DNA of 64,000 nt from DASQPR01 sp963836775 (lineage in GTDB: Bacteria; Actinomycetota; Actinomycetes; Mycobacteriales; Micromonosporaceae): contig CAWIKR010000002.1 in the NCBI GenBank assembly GCA_963836775.1, positions 186,001-250,000 of the forward strand, in the 5' to 3' direction. Position numbers and translations under genes: made by a program. Of this stretch, positions 25,864-34,806 are shown one piece after another. The notes beneath the pieces are model-generated. The model saw only the letters and a program-made list of their open reading frames with translations, made no database searches and had not been told where the DNA came from. How positions within the stretch are numbered: the first letter of the stretch is position 1; the number at the start of each line of letters is the position of its first letter.

Positions 25864-26890
25864 TTAGCCGAAGAAGACTTCGGCCTCGGTGTAACGCTCG
25901 GTCGGCACGGTCTTCAGCTCGCGGGTCGCCTTCAATCAGCGGCACCCGGATGATGTCGGTGCTCCGCAGCGCCATCATCTTGCCGAAGTCGTGCTCGTGC
26001 ACGGCATCGATGGCCTGAAGGCCGAATCGGGTGGCCAGGACCCGGTCGAAGGCGGTCGGCGTGCCGCCACGCTGGATGTGGCCGAGCACAACGGTCCGCG
26101 CTTCCTTGCCGGTCTTGGCCTCCAACTGCTCGGCCAGCCATTGGCCGATGCCACCGAGGCGGACGTGACCGAACGAGTCCAGTTCCTGGTTGTGCAGCAC
26201 CATCTGGCCGTCCAGCGGCTGCGCGCCCTCGGCCACCACGACGATCGGGGCGTACTGGGTCTGGAACCGCTTCTCGACATAGGCGGCCACCTGGTCCACG
26301 TCGAACTGCCGCTCCGGCAGCAGGATGACATTGGCGCCACCGGCGAGACCGGCGTGCAGCGCGATCCAGCCGGCGTGCCGGCCCATGACCTCGACGACCA
26401 GGGTGCGATGGTGGCTCTCGGCGGTGGTGTGCAGGCGGTCGATCGCCTCCATCGCGATGTTCACCGCGGTGTCGAAGCCGAAGGTGAAGTCGGTGGCGCC
26501 GAGGTCGTTGTCGATCGTCTTGGGCACACCCACCACGTTCACGCCGAGCTCGTCGAGCTTGGTGGCGACACCGAGAGTGTCCTCACCGCCGATCGCGATC
26601 AGCGCGTCGATGCCCAGCTCGATCAGGTTCGCCTTGATCTTGTCAACGCCACCGTCGATCTTGAACGGGTTGGTCCGGGACGATCCCAGGATGGTGCCGC
26701 CCCGGGGCAGGATGCCGCGCACCTGCGCCACGCCGAGCGGAGTCGTCACGCCCTCCAGCGGGCCGCGCCAGCCGTCCCGGAATCCGACGAACTCGTGGCC
26801 ATAGACCTCGACACCCTTGCGAACCGCGGCCCGGATCACCGCGTTCAGACCCGGACAGTCGCCGCCGCCGGTGAGTACGCCAATACGCAT
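25864..26890 (-). CDS. pfkA: 6-phosphofructokinase, predicted PPi-dependent, one-base frameshift near the 3' end
   Basis: This group III phosphofructokinase makes fructose-1,6-bisphosphate. The N-terminal GGDCPGLNAVIR, PKTIDNDLG and VMGRHAGWIA motifs are clear. At the phosphoryl-donor site it reads IGGEDTLG, with Asp where ATP-dependent actinobacterial enzymes have Gly, together with Lys in PKTIDND. This Asp/Lys combination marks PPi-dependent enzymes. The last 20 or so residues require removing one base near 25936: the minus strand reads GAAGGCGACC in place of GAAGCGACC. The protein then ends AEVFFG at TAA 25864, 341 residues. The start is ATG 26890. Confidence 0.9.
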
Positions 26891-27045
26891 TTGCTAGATC
26901 TCCTCTAGGTGAAGCCGTAAAGCCCCGGTCCCGTGGGATGGCGGACCAAGCGTGGTCCGGCGAGTTCGACGGCGGCGTTGCCGGCACGGGGTGGGCCTGA
27001 GCGCGCCCAAGTCTCTCAGGCGCTCACAGCACTCTAAAGGAAAGG

Positions 27046-27540
27046 CTAGTCGCCCGTCATGGCGCGCCACCGCTGAAGGTTGTGCCGGGCGTCGACCAAC
27101 GCATCGTGCCGACCAGCAGCGTCCGGCAGCGGTGGCCGGCCCAGGTCGTCCCACATCTGGCGAAGATCCTTGGTGAACCGCGGGATGGCTCGCGGCAGCG
27201 CCGGCATCGCTCCCCAGAGCTGTGCCAGCACCACGTGGTCATAGGCGGCATACCAGGCCCAGAGATCGATCTGCTCGCCCGGGCGATCACGTATCGGCTC
27301 CATCAGGAACGCGTAGAGATCATCCCGAATCCGCTCTCGCGACCGCCATGCCGGATCGGCCGGCGACGGCAGCTTGTCCAGCACGTTGCGGCGCACCCAG
27401 GGCAGCGCCCGAGAGCCGTCGAACTGGGTGGACACGGCATAGAACTCGCGGCCGAATTCGTCAACGACGCCGATCGACACCAGGTCGATGGTGACTCCGT
27501 CCTCGATGAATTCGCAGTCGTAGAAATACCGATAGGTCAC
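27046..27540 (-). CDS. 3'-5' exoribonuclease of the Rv2179c/AS family
   Basis: This 164-residue DEDD-superfamily nuclease is homologous to M. tuberculosis Rv2179c, an RNase that degrades 3' overhangs of duplex RNA. The opening YRYFYDCEFIEDG carries the first acidic pair (D-x-E). AWYAAYDHVVL gives the second Asp, and RHDALVDARHNLQRW gives the C-terminal H-D-A-x-x-D. GTG 27540 overlaps the corrected stop of the upstream kinase-like gene (GTGA), indicating coupling. Position between aroG and plsC is as in mycobacteria. Confidence 0.92.
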   Translation of the reverse strand: MTYRYFYDCEFIEDGVTIDLVSIGVVDEFGREFYAVSTQFDGSRALPWVRRNVLDKLPSPADPAWRSRERIRDDLYAFLMEPIRDRPGEQIDLWAWYAAYDHVVLAQLWGAMPALPRAIPRFTKDLRQMWDDLGRPPLPDAAGRHDALVDARHNLQRWRAMTGD

Positions 27541-28494
27541 ACGCCGGTCCCGTCATCGTCGACGTCATCTAGTCCCATGCTCGCAGGCGCGCCGTCGGGG
27601 CTCGCAGCCGCGGGCGTGCCGGGAACCGCGGGCGTGCCGGGAACCGCGTGCAGTGCCGGGAACCGCGTGCGTGCCGGGAACCGCGGCCGCGCTGGGGCGG
27701 CCCGGCACGCCGGGGACCGCGGGCATGCGCGCCGCCCGCGCGGCCAGCGCTCGCACGAGCGTCAGCATGGTTGGCACCGCGGTGTCCAACTCCTCGCGGG
27801 ACACCGGCCCGGCCGAGGCATACCCATCGAGCAGTTCATCGGCGACGGCAAGACCACCGGAGTAATGCACCGCGATGGCGATGTCATAGGCCAGCGGACC
27901 GATCGCCGGAAGTCCCCACCGGGCGATCGCACTCCGACCGGTGCCCGGATCGATGCGGAACAGCCACGGGTTTGGATTGGTGTGCAGCACTCCGTAGGCG
28001 AGCTGATCGGTGACCGTCAGCCGGGTCACCGCCGCCACCACATCGGCCAGATCGTCATCGACCGGCCAGCGCAGGCGAACGACTGCGGGGTGGCGCAGCG
28101 ACTGGAGTTCCCGGTGTGCGCGCCCGAGCATGTCGCCCCACCATTGCTGGTCCAGTGGATCGTCGGCGGCGAGGATCCGGCCCGGCGGTTCCTTTCGCAG
28201 CATCAGTTCCACCGGCCCGATGCCGGTGATGTCGGCGGGCGCGGTACGCATGCCGGTCGCGGTCCGAACCGGCCGCCCGACACCGACTCCAGCTGCGGCG
28301 AGCGTGTCGGCGGCCACCACGGATGCGTCCAGCGACGCCTTGTCGATCGCCGGAACCACCCAGATCACGTGAGCCCCGCCACCAGCTGTCACGGTCCATT
28401 CCCAGTCCGTGGACTCTGTCGATGGCACGCAGTCATCGGCGGCCAGATGCCAGGCCGCTCGCACCGCGCCACAGAGCTCGGACTCGATGGTCAC
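27537..28494 (-). CDS. Aminoglycoside-phosphotransferase-fold protein lacking key catalytic residues; probable 3' frameshift
   Basis: The APH fold is recognisable in the segments LAYGVLHTNPNPWLFRID and WGLPAIGPLAYDIAIAVHY. The Brenner motif H-G-D-x4-N is replaced by H-T-N-P-N-P, and the following D-x-D/DW metal motif reads ARWG, so it is probably a pseudokinase. The C-terminus carries 18-bp repeats (VPGT units). As written the frame ends at 27565 in an Arg/His-rich tail. One repeat unit is 19 bp instead of 18 (extra A near 27652). Removing it gives an acidic end (DDVDDDGTGV) and a TGA at 27537 that overlaps the exoribonuclease start. Confidence 0.65.
27616..27685. repeat. Four 18-bp repeats at the 3' end of the kinase-like gene
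   Basis: GTGCCGGGAACCGCG starts at 27616, 27634, 27653 and 27671 (periods 18, 19, 18). The single 19-bp period marks a probable inserted base. Confidence 0.8.
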
Positions 28495-28672
28495 GGCGGA
28501 AGACTAGCGGCGATTGCACAGCGTTACGTTCCAGGACGGCAACAAAGCGGCGAGCGTGTCCCCTGCGGGTTTTACAAAGGGCATGCATCCAGCGATGATG
28601 CTTGCGAACTGTCGGCTGGGTGACTAAGCCGAGACAATTGGTAGCTACCGCGCCAGGTCAGGGAGGTGACCC

Positions 28673-29365
28673 GTGGACGTGCGATTGACGGAGGCATCGG
28701 ACGCGTTGACGGGCGTCGCGATGTTTTCCGCGCTGGATCCGGACGTCCGTCAACGGGTCGTTGCCGCGGCCGTGCCGCGTACCTATCGCAAGGGCCAGTT
28801 GCTGTTCGTGGAGAACGATCCCGGCGACTCGCTGATCGTCCTCAAGCGCGGCGCGATCGCCGTGTTCCGCACGTCCCCGACCGGCGAGCGCGCGGTTCTC
28901 ACCGTGGTGCGCCCACCGGATGTCCTCGGTGAAGTGTCGCTTCTGGACGGTGCCGCGCGGTCCGCCTCAGCGGAGGCCATTGAGGACTGCAAGGTGCTGG
29001 CGCTGTCTCGCAATGCGTTCATCGAGCTGGTGCACGCCAACGAGAGCATTCTCGATGCGGTGATGCAGTCGTTGGGCGCTCTGGTCCGCCGGCTCACCGA
29101 GCAGCACGCCGACCACATCTTCCTCGACCTTCCCGGCCGGGTGGCCAAGACACTCGTACGCCTCGCCGGTGACGCGCCGTCGCCAATGGTCACCATCGAG
29201 CTGAACCAGAGCCAGCTCGCCGCCATGGCCGGCGGGTCCCGGCAGAGCGTGAACCAGGCGATCGGCTCCTTCGCCAACCGCGGCTGGCTGCGCACCGAGG
29301 GCCGCCGGATCGTCCTTACCGACCTGGCTGCGCTGCGCCGACGAGCGGGGATCCCGGAGCGCTGA
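28673..29365 (+). CDS. Crp/Fnr-family transcriptional regulator
   Basis: This 230-residue regulator has an N-terminal cyclic-nucleotide-binding-like domain (FVENDPGDSLIVLKRGAIAV, LGEVSLLDGAARSASAEA) and a C-terminal winged helix (LNQSQLAAMAGGSRQSVNQA is the recognition helix region). The phosphate-binding cassette has LLDGAARSASA, close to the CRP pattern G-E-x5-R-[SA]-A. GTG 28673 has an ideal Shine-Dalgarno (GGAGGTGA). The 3' end overlaps the convergent acyltransferase gene by 50 bp. Confidence 0.93.
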   Translation: MDVRLTEASDALTGVAMFSALDPDVRQRVVAAAVPRTYRKGQLLFVENDPGDSLIVLKRGAIAVFRTSPTGERAVLTVVRPPDVLGEVSLLDGAARSASAEAIEDCKVLALSRNAFIELVHANESILDAVMQSLGALVRRLTEQHADHIFLDLPGRVAKTLVRLAGDAPSPMVTIELNQSQLAAMAGGSRQSVNQAIGSFANRGWLRTEGRRIVLTDLAALRRRAGIPER

Positions 29366-30038
29366 CCGCCGCGGTCTTGACCTTCTGGGCGTAGATGTCG
29401 ACGTACTCGCGGCCGGACAGCTCCATCAGCTCGTACATGATCTCGTCGGTGACCGCCCGCTCGACGAAGCGGTCGCCGGCCATGCCGTCGTAGCGGGAGA
29501 AGTCCAGCGGCGGCCCGAACCGGATCTTGACCCGCTTGAGGTTCGGGATGATCTGGCCGGTCGGCTGGATCTCGTCCGAGTTCAGCATCACCACTGGGAC
29601 GACCGGCACGCCGGCCTCCAGCGCCAGCCGCGCCACACCGGTCTTGCCGCGATAGAGCCGCCCGTCCGGCGATCGGGTGCCCTCCGGATAGATGCCGAAA
29701 AGATCCCCGTTGCGCAAGATCCGCAGCCCGGTGTCGATCGCCGCCTGAGCCGCCCGGCCGCCGGACCGGTCCACCGGAATCGTGCCGGTGGAGACGAAGA
29801 ACAGCTTGATGAAGAAGCCCTTGATGCCGGCGCCGGTGAAGTACTCCGCCTTGGCGACGAAGGTGACCTTCCGGCGGACCACCAGCGGCATGAAGATCGA
29901 GTCGCTGAAACTCAGGTGATTGCTCGCGATGATCGCTCCGCCGGTGCGCGGCACGTTATCGCGGCCTTCCACCTGCGGCCGGAAGATCAACTTCAAAATC
30001 GGACCTAGTACGATGTACTTGAGCAGCCAATAGATCAC
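29316..30038 (-). CDS. 1-acyl-sn-glycerol-3-phosphate acyltransferase (PlsC type)
   Basis: This 240-residue membrane-associated acyltransferase is homologous to Rv2182c. It has an N-terminal hydrophobic helix, then the catalytic H-x4-D (SNHLSFSDSIF), the second block PVDRSGGRAA, and EGTRSPDGRLYRGKTG for glycerol-phosphate binding. It acylates lysophosphatidate in phospholipid synthesis. GTG 30038. The last 50 bp overlap the tail of the convergent crp gene, so antisense coupling of the two transcripts is possible. Confidence 0.9.
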   Translation of the reverse strand: MIYWLLKYIVLGPILKLIFRPQVEGRDNVPRTGGAIIASNHLSFSDSIFMPLVVRRKVTFVAKAEYFTGAGIKGFFIKLFFVSTGTIPVDRSGGRAAQAAIDTGLRILRNGDLFGIYPEGTRSPDGRLYRGKTGVARLALEAGVPVVPVVMLNSDEIQPTGQIIPNLKRVKIRFGPPLDFSRYDGMAGDRFVERAVTDEIMYELMELSGREYVDIYAQKVKTAAVSAPGSPLVGAAQPGR

Positions 30039-30204
30039 TCAGATCCCTTCGCCGGCAGTCACACAGCGCACTAGAAGTGCCATGAGCCTACGAACACCGC
30101 CTGCCCCGACACAACGCACAGGAGCGAAGTCGCTCGCGCCGTGTCAGGATGGCGGGACTGCGCGGATCTGCCCAGCAGCGATGTCATGACCCGGAGGCAC
30201 CCAG

Positions 30205-31134
30205 GTGACCGGCGGAAACGCCCCACTCGGACGGCGCGACAACGGTTTGTATGCGGCCGCCTATGCCGTGCTGGCCGAGGTCGATCCCCGCGTCGGCGAG
30301 CATCTGCTGGAAATCCTCGGCGATCGCGGCATCGCGGCCTACCTGAAGCCCACCGCGACACTGCCGCACCTGCCACTGGACCGGCTGTTCGTCGATCGCG
30401 ACGGGCTACCGGCCGCCCGTCGGCTGGTCGCGGAGGTCGTGGGCTCGCCGGATTCGATGCTTGCGAGCGAAATTTCCGAGTTGTCGGAAGAGGCAGATGG
30501 CGACGGGGCGACGACACTGACCGTGTCCTCCGCCACTCTCAGTGCACCCGGCGCGAAGCCCCCGGCGGCTCGGGAAAGCGATGAGTTCGAGGCCGCCTGG
30601 GCCTCGATCGTGGCCGGTTTCGACCACACCGCGCCCGCCGACCGACCATGGCCGGCCAGCGAGGACGTGACCCCGCCGAGCCCGCCGGCATCGGCCCCCG
30701 GCTCGGACCCGGGCACGGCCGCCGGCTCGGACCCGGCATCGGCCGCCGGGTCGAACCCGGCCGCGGCGCCGGCGGAGCGCCCGTCGCTCCAGCCCAGATT
30801 CACCGATGAGCGCCGGGATCAGGGCCCGTCGATCCTCGACGGCCTGGACACCTTCGGCGCCAACCTGCCCGAGGGCGAGGACGACGAGGATTTCACGCCG
30901 CCACCGCCGCCACCGCTGCCGCGGGTCGGCATGGTGCCGGTCATCGGGGTGCTCGGCATCGTCGTCGGCTTCCTCGCGGTGGTCCGCCCGGAGTGGTTCG
31001 CCAGCCTCATCCCTCCGGCCACCGCGGAGATCATGGGCGCCGCCGGTCTGCTGCTCGGCACGGTGCTGCTGATCGGGCGGCTGCGGTCGGGCTCGGACGA
31101 GGACGACGATCCCGACCGGGGCGCCGCGGTCTAG
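30205..31134 (+). CDS. Hypothetical membrane protein with Pro/Ala-rich linker
   Basis: This 309-residue protein has an N-terminal 80-residue conserved-looking domain (NGLYAAAYAVLAEVDPRVGEH, YLKPTATLPHLPLDRLFVDR), possibly soluble and helical. An Asp/Pro/Ala/Ser-rich linker contains three GSDP-like repeats, and an acidic DEDFTPPPPPPLP stretch leads into two C-terminal transmembrane helices (VPVIGVLGIVVGFLAV and EIMGAAGLLLGTVLLIG). Gene starts GTG 30205 with GGAGG upstream. It is not recognised by family. It stands between plsC and an alpha/beta hydrolase, divergent from the former. Confidence 0.6.
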   Translation: MTGGNAPLGRRDNGLYAAAYAVLAEVDPRVGEHLLEILGDRGIAAYLKPTATLPHLPLDRLFVDRDGLPAARRLVAEVVGSPDSMLASEISELSEEADGDGATTLTVSSATLSAPGAKPPAARESDEFEAAWASIVAGFDHTAPADRPWPASEDVTPPSPPASAPGSDPGTAAGSDPASAAGSNPAAAPAERPSLQPRFTDERRDQGPSILDGLDTFGANLPEGEDDEDFTPPPPPPLPRVGMVPVIGVLGIVVGFLAVVRPEWFASLIPPATAEIMGAAGLLLGTVLLIGRLRSGSDEDDDPDRGAAV

Positions 31135-31185
31135 CCACCTCGATCTTCGCCCGTCCCGTGCACCACCACGACCGACGGACCGTGC

Positions 31186-31995
31186 CTAGTCGGCCTTGCT
31201 GAGCCAGTCCAGGATCGCGTCGATCGGCTCGGCCCAGCCCGCGTCGAGCATCATGTCGTGGCCCATGCCGGGGAAGAGCAACGGTGCGCCGCCGTAGGTC
31301 GCGGCCACTCGCCGCAGCGCCTGCGATGAGACGATCTTGTCGTCCGGCGTGCCCACCACCAGTACCGGCGGATCCCCGACCGGAGCCTCCGGGCGGCCAT
31401 ACGAGACCAGCTCCCGCTGCACCGGGCCGGGCACTCCGGTGATCCGGCTCATGTAAGTGCGAGCCGCCGACGAGTGCAGGTTCGGCCCGAAGAGCTGGCG
31501 GCGGCGAACCTTGATCCGGCCGCCGAAGACCGCGGGAAGAGTGCCGAACGGGTGATGCGCCACGGCGCTGCCGAGCATCCGGGCGCCGCCGAAGATCGGG
31601 GCGATCAGGACGCCCGCCCGAGCCGGGTAGCGCGCCAGCGCATGTGCCACCACCAGCGCGCCGGCGCCGTGGCCGACAAGCACGGCACGCTGCGGGAGCG
31701 ACGCGGCCACCTGGACCACGTCATGCACGTAGGCGCGGATCGAGGTGTCCGGCGCGGTGCCACTGGCGCCGTGACCGCGCAGGCTCATCGCGTGCGCCGG
31801 GTAGCCCCGTGCGGCGGTCCGCTCCAGCCAGTGCTCTTCGTAGGCCCACGCGCCGTGGCCGAAGCCCGGCACGAACAGGATCGGCGCCCGGTGATCGTCG
31901 GTGTGCGGGCGCGACGAGATCACCTCACGCCGCACCGGCGTGATCGGCCGGGCCCATTCGGTCGGCCGCATGATGCGGGTCTGCAACTGCGTCAT
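31186..31995 (-). CDS. Alpha/beta hydrolase
   Basis: This 269-residue enzyme has the alpha/beta hydrolase fold. FVPGFGHGAWAYEE is the oxyanion-hole region. The nucleophile elbow reads VGHGAGALV, in which the usual Ser is replaced by Gly/Ala (G-H-G-A-G), so catalysis may be altered or absent. A C-terminal GMGHDMMLD segment carries the catalytic-type His. ATG 31995 overlaps the stop of the FMO gene, so hydrolase and monooxygenase are coupled. FMO/Baeyer-Villiger plus esterase pairs often act in tandem on ketones. Confidence 0.8.
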   Translation of the reverse strand: MTQLQTRIMRPTEWARPITPVRREVISSRPHTDDHRAPILFVPGFGHGAWAYEEHWLERTAARGYPAHAMSLRGHGASGTAPDTSIRAYVHDVVQVAASLPQRAVLVGHGAGALVVAHALARYPARAGVLIAPIFGGARMLGSAVAHHPFGTLPAVFGGRIKVRRRQLFGPNLHSSAARTYMSRITGVPGPVQRELVSYGRPEAPVGDPPVLVVGTPDDKIVSSQALRRVAATYGGAPLLFPGMGHDMMLDAGWAEPIDAILDWLSKAD

Positions 31996-33465
31996 CGGAC
32001 CGTCTCCAGCTGACCGAGGACGTTCTCCAACGCCCGCAGGTAGATCGTGTGGCTGACCTCGAACCAATGCCGCGTGGAGTCCTTCACGTGCGCCTTGGAC
32101 CACTTGCGGTCCGGCGCCGCGGTGACGGTGCGCCAGAACTCCGCGGCCCGGGCCGGGTCGGCCTCCCGCAAGCCGCAGCCAGCGCGCCACCGCCACCGAC
32201 TGCCAGTGCGAGATCGGGAACACGCCGGCATCCGGCTGCACCAGACCGACGATCGCGAGCGTCGGATGGTTGCGTACGAACGACTGCAGGAACAGCTTGG
32301 GCCGGCCCTGGGCATCGGCGTCCAGCAGGTCCTCGCCGAGGAACTCGAACCGGGGCAGGTAGCCGGTGGCGAAGATGACCAGATCCGGCTCGATCCGCTC
32401 GCCGGTGGCCAGCAGCGCGCCGTCCCGATCGAACTCCTTGATCTCCGGCACCGGCACCACACCGCCGTGGCCGATGTAATACAGCAACTGGGAGTTGACG
32501 ATCGGGTGCGTCTCGTAGGGCCGGTGGTCGGGCTTCGGAAGTCCGTACCGGGTCAGGTCGCCGACCGTCGCCCGAAGCGTGCGGCTGACCAGCCACTGGC
32601 GCAGCCGCAGTGGGATCCGGGACAGCGACACGTTGACCTGGTCGGCTGGGCGGCCGAACAGGAACTTCGGCACATACCAGTAGCCGCGCCGGCTGGAGTG
32701 CCAGCAGCGTCCGGCCTGGGTGGCCGCCTCAACCGCGATGTCGCAGCCGGTATTGCCGGCACCGACCACCAGAACCCGGCGGTTGCGCAGCGTGGAGACG
32801 TCCTTGTAGTTGGAGGCGTGGATCATCTCGCCACGGAAGTCGTCCATGCCGGGATAGGTCGGCACCTTCGGCGACCAGTTGTGCCCGTTGGCGACCACCA
32901 CCGCGGCGTAACGCTGGACCCGCTTGACCCCGCCGCCGCTGGAGCGGGTGGTGACGTCCCACCGGTTGTCCGGCGCCGGCTCGACCGCCGCCACGTCGGT
33001 GCCGAACCAGATGTGCTCGCGCAGCCCGAAATGATCCGCGTACGCGGACAGGTAGTCGTTGACCTGGGCGTGGCTCGGGTAGTCCGGCCAGCTGTCCGGC
33101 ATCGGGAAGTCCGGGAATTGAGTGAACGGCTTGGACGAGATCAGGTGCGTCGACGCGTACATCGGGCTGCGGCTGTGCCGCCAATTCCAGGCCCCGCCGA
33201 CATTCGTCTCGCGCTCGTAGCAGTCTACGTCGAAACCCTGCTCGCGCAGGTTCTTGATGGCGGTCAGGCCGGAGCCGCCGGCGCCGATCACGCAGACCGT
33301 GTCGCCGCGGTCGTAGACCGGCTGGTCGTCCTGCCAGATCTGGGTTTCGGCGGGTCGATCCGCGTCGCTGCTCCGCCACGTCAGTGACATCCAGGAGCCG
33401 GTGTCCTCGTTCCACGGCGCGCTGCTGAGGCCGCCGGTCGCTGATCTGTCCGTCTCGCTCGCCAC
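31992..33465 (-). CDS. Flavin-containing monooxygenase, one-base frameshift
   Basis: This is a class B flavoprotein monooxygenase. FAD and NADP dinucleotide motifs (VIGAGGSGLTAI and VVGAGNTGCDIAVEA) flank the FMO fingerprint FRGEMIHASNY (F-x-G-x3-H-x3-Y, not the Baeyer-Villiger W form). ATGYLPRFEF is the second conserved motif. Near 32172 the frame breaks where the minus strand reads CGGCTTGCGG in place of CGGCTGCGG. Removing one base links to a C-terminus ending LRALENVLGQLETVR, 490 residues in total. GTG 33465 has GGGGAG upstream. The uncorrected frame spuriously fuses with the hydrolase. Confidence 0.88.
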
Positions 33466-33699
33466 CGCACTCCCCAAACTTTCTTGACCGGCTGCGCCAT
33501 CTTGGTGCGCCGACAGCGCCTTTGTCCAGTCGTGGGGAGTCTGCTTCGGGTCGCGACACGCACCCGTGGTGGAGTGCGCGCCGCTCCTCGTATGCCGGCA
33601 AAACTCGAAGTCGCCGGGGGTATCGCGGAGCAGGGTCCGATTTGTCGCTCGGTCAAACCGAGGACGACGCGGCGATCGTGAAGCGCACCGGACCACGAA

Positions 33700-33737
33700 A
33701 ACCGGCCCGCACGCGCAGTCACGCATGCGGGCCGGTT
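33700..33737 (-). terminator. Hairpin downstream of the 60-aa ORF
   Basis: A perfect 12-bp inverted repeat (AACCGGCCCGCA with TGCGGGCCGGTT) has a 14-nt loop; a run of Ts follows it when read on the minus strand. It ends the small minus-strand gene to its right. Confidence 0.65.
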
Positions 33738-33749
33738 CGGGTCGGTGAT

Positions 33750-33932
33750 CTATCGGCGGCTCTTGTTCCGCTTTCCGGTGGGCGCCGCGGCCACTTCGGT
33801 CGACTCCGCGACCGCAGTCACGGTGGCGACCGCTGGCGCCGGCTGCGGCCGAGCGGCGGCTTGCTGCTTCTGGTTCTTGGACTTGCTATTCCGATGGCTC
33901 TTCGCCTTGTGTATGTCCCGTTTGTCGGGCAT
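33750..33932 (-). CDS. Small basic hypothetical protein (60 aa)
   Basis: It starts MPDKRDIHKAKSHRNSKSKN and has a Lys/Arg/Gln-rich first half, an Ala/Val/Pro-rich middle and a basic end (KRNKSRR). No domain is recognised. A hairpin terminator lies 13 bp after the stop, which supports real expression. Composition resembles the 77-residue ORF at 6247-6480; both may bind nucleic acid. Confidence 0.5.
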   Translation of the reverse strand: MPDKRDIHKAKSHRNSKSKNQKQQAAARPQPAPAVATVTAVAESTEVAAAPTGKRNKSRR

Positions 33933-34062
33933 GCGTCCGGCCCCTTTCAGGTCATATCGGGCACATCGGCACCCACGCTAGACGACAAAACCGGGACGCG
34001 AGCCGGATTCGCCGACCCGATCACCCAGCCCACTCGCCCGCCCGTGCCAAGCCGCCGCCCGC

Positions 34063-34112
34063 GGATCTTGAACACCTGTCGCTGACAATAGAGCGATATT
34101 CGTTCAAGATCC
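34063..34112. repeat. Palindromic intergenic element, family A-like
   Basis: Perfect 11-bp arms GGATCTTGAAC and GTTCAAGATCC have a 28-nt loop. The outer GGATCTTG/CAAGATCC matches family A copies at 17280 and 41578; the inner part differs. Confidence 0.7.
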
Positions 34113-34128
34113 AGAGGGGGGAAGGCGA

Positions 34129-34806
34129 TCAGGACGGGACGATCACGTCGGCAACCACCGGAAGGTGATCGCTCGCTGATCGAGTGGCCTCCGACGAGAT
34201 CACCCGGAACGACTCCACTTTTATGTCCGGCGTGACGAAGATGCCGTCGATCCGCCGCTTGGGGTTCTTCGCGGTGAACGTCGGCTGATCCTGGGCGGCG
34301 CCGACATCGACCCGGCCGGTCGCGAGCCGCTTCCAGGACGCGCCGGCCGCGGTCTCGTTGGCGTCAATGCCGAGCATCACCGGACCGGCGATCGCAGCCA
34401 GCTCCGCATCCAGCCGCTGCGCCTGACTGGCGCGCTCGCCGTCATCCGTGGCCAGATGCGACGCGGCGACCGTGAACGAGACGTCGCCGACGGTGCATCG
34501 GGCGAATGCCGCGCCGCGCATGTGCCGTCCGGGCGTCAGTGGATACCGGATGCACCACGTCTCGCGTACCCGCAATCGTGGACTCACCACGATCAGATTT
34601 CCCAGCGACGGCAGGCCGCCGGCGGCATAGACCATCTCCCACGAATGCGCGATCTCCGCGCATCGGGCGCGCCAGCGAAAGCGGCGCGGCGCCTCCTGCA
34701 CCACGACCAGATCAGGAGCGAGGGTACGCACGACCGCGTTCAGCGCGCCCCGATCGTCATCAAGACCGTGGACGTTGTACGAAACCACCCGCACCGTGGC
34801 CGGCAT
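34129..34806 (-). CDS. Endonuclease/exonuclease/phosphatase-family protein
   Basis: This 225-residue EEP-fold metal-dependent phosphohydrolase has the opening RVVSYNVHGLDDD (Asn ligand), DLVVVQEAPRR (metal Glu), a central AASHLATDDGER (catalytic His), GIDANE (Asp/Asn pair) and a C-terminal SDHLPVVAD (catalytic His). Family members cleave DNA, phosphoinositides or phosphodiesters; the substrate is unknown. Its ATG overlaps the glucokinase stop by one base (TGATG), so it is last in the SRPBCC - DUF5304 - glk operon. Confidence 0.88.
   Translation of the reverse strand: MPATVRVVSYNVHGLDDDRGALNAVVRTLAPDLVVVQEAPRRFRWRARCAEIAHSWEMVYAAGGLPSLGNLIVVSPRLRVRETWCIRYPLTPGRHMRGAAFARCTVGDVSFTVAASHLATDDGERASQAQRLDAELAAIAGPVMLGIDANETAAGASWKRLATGRVDVGAAQDQPTFTAKNPKRRIDGIFVTPDIKVESFRVISSEATRSASDHLPVVADVIVPS

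Noticed and set aside
25025..26890. A natural PfkA-ProC fusion protein
   Set aside because: The apparent fusion needs two +1 insertions. Each corrected gene ends or starts with its normal family terminus and 16 bp lies between them.
28500..28672. Riboswitch or sRNA upstream of crp
   Set aside because: The leader is long and structured-looking, but no known riboswitch consensus could be recognised by eye.
31186..33726. A natural FMO-alpha/beta-hydrolase fusion
   Set aside because: One inserted base bypasses the FMO stop; the corrected frame gives a normal FMO C-terminus and an ATGA overlap with the hydrolase.
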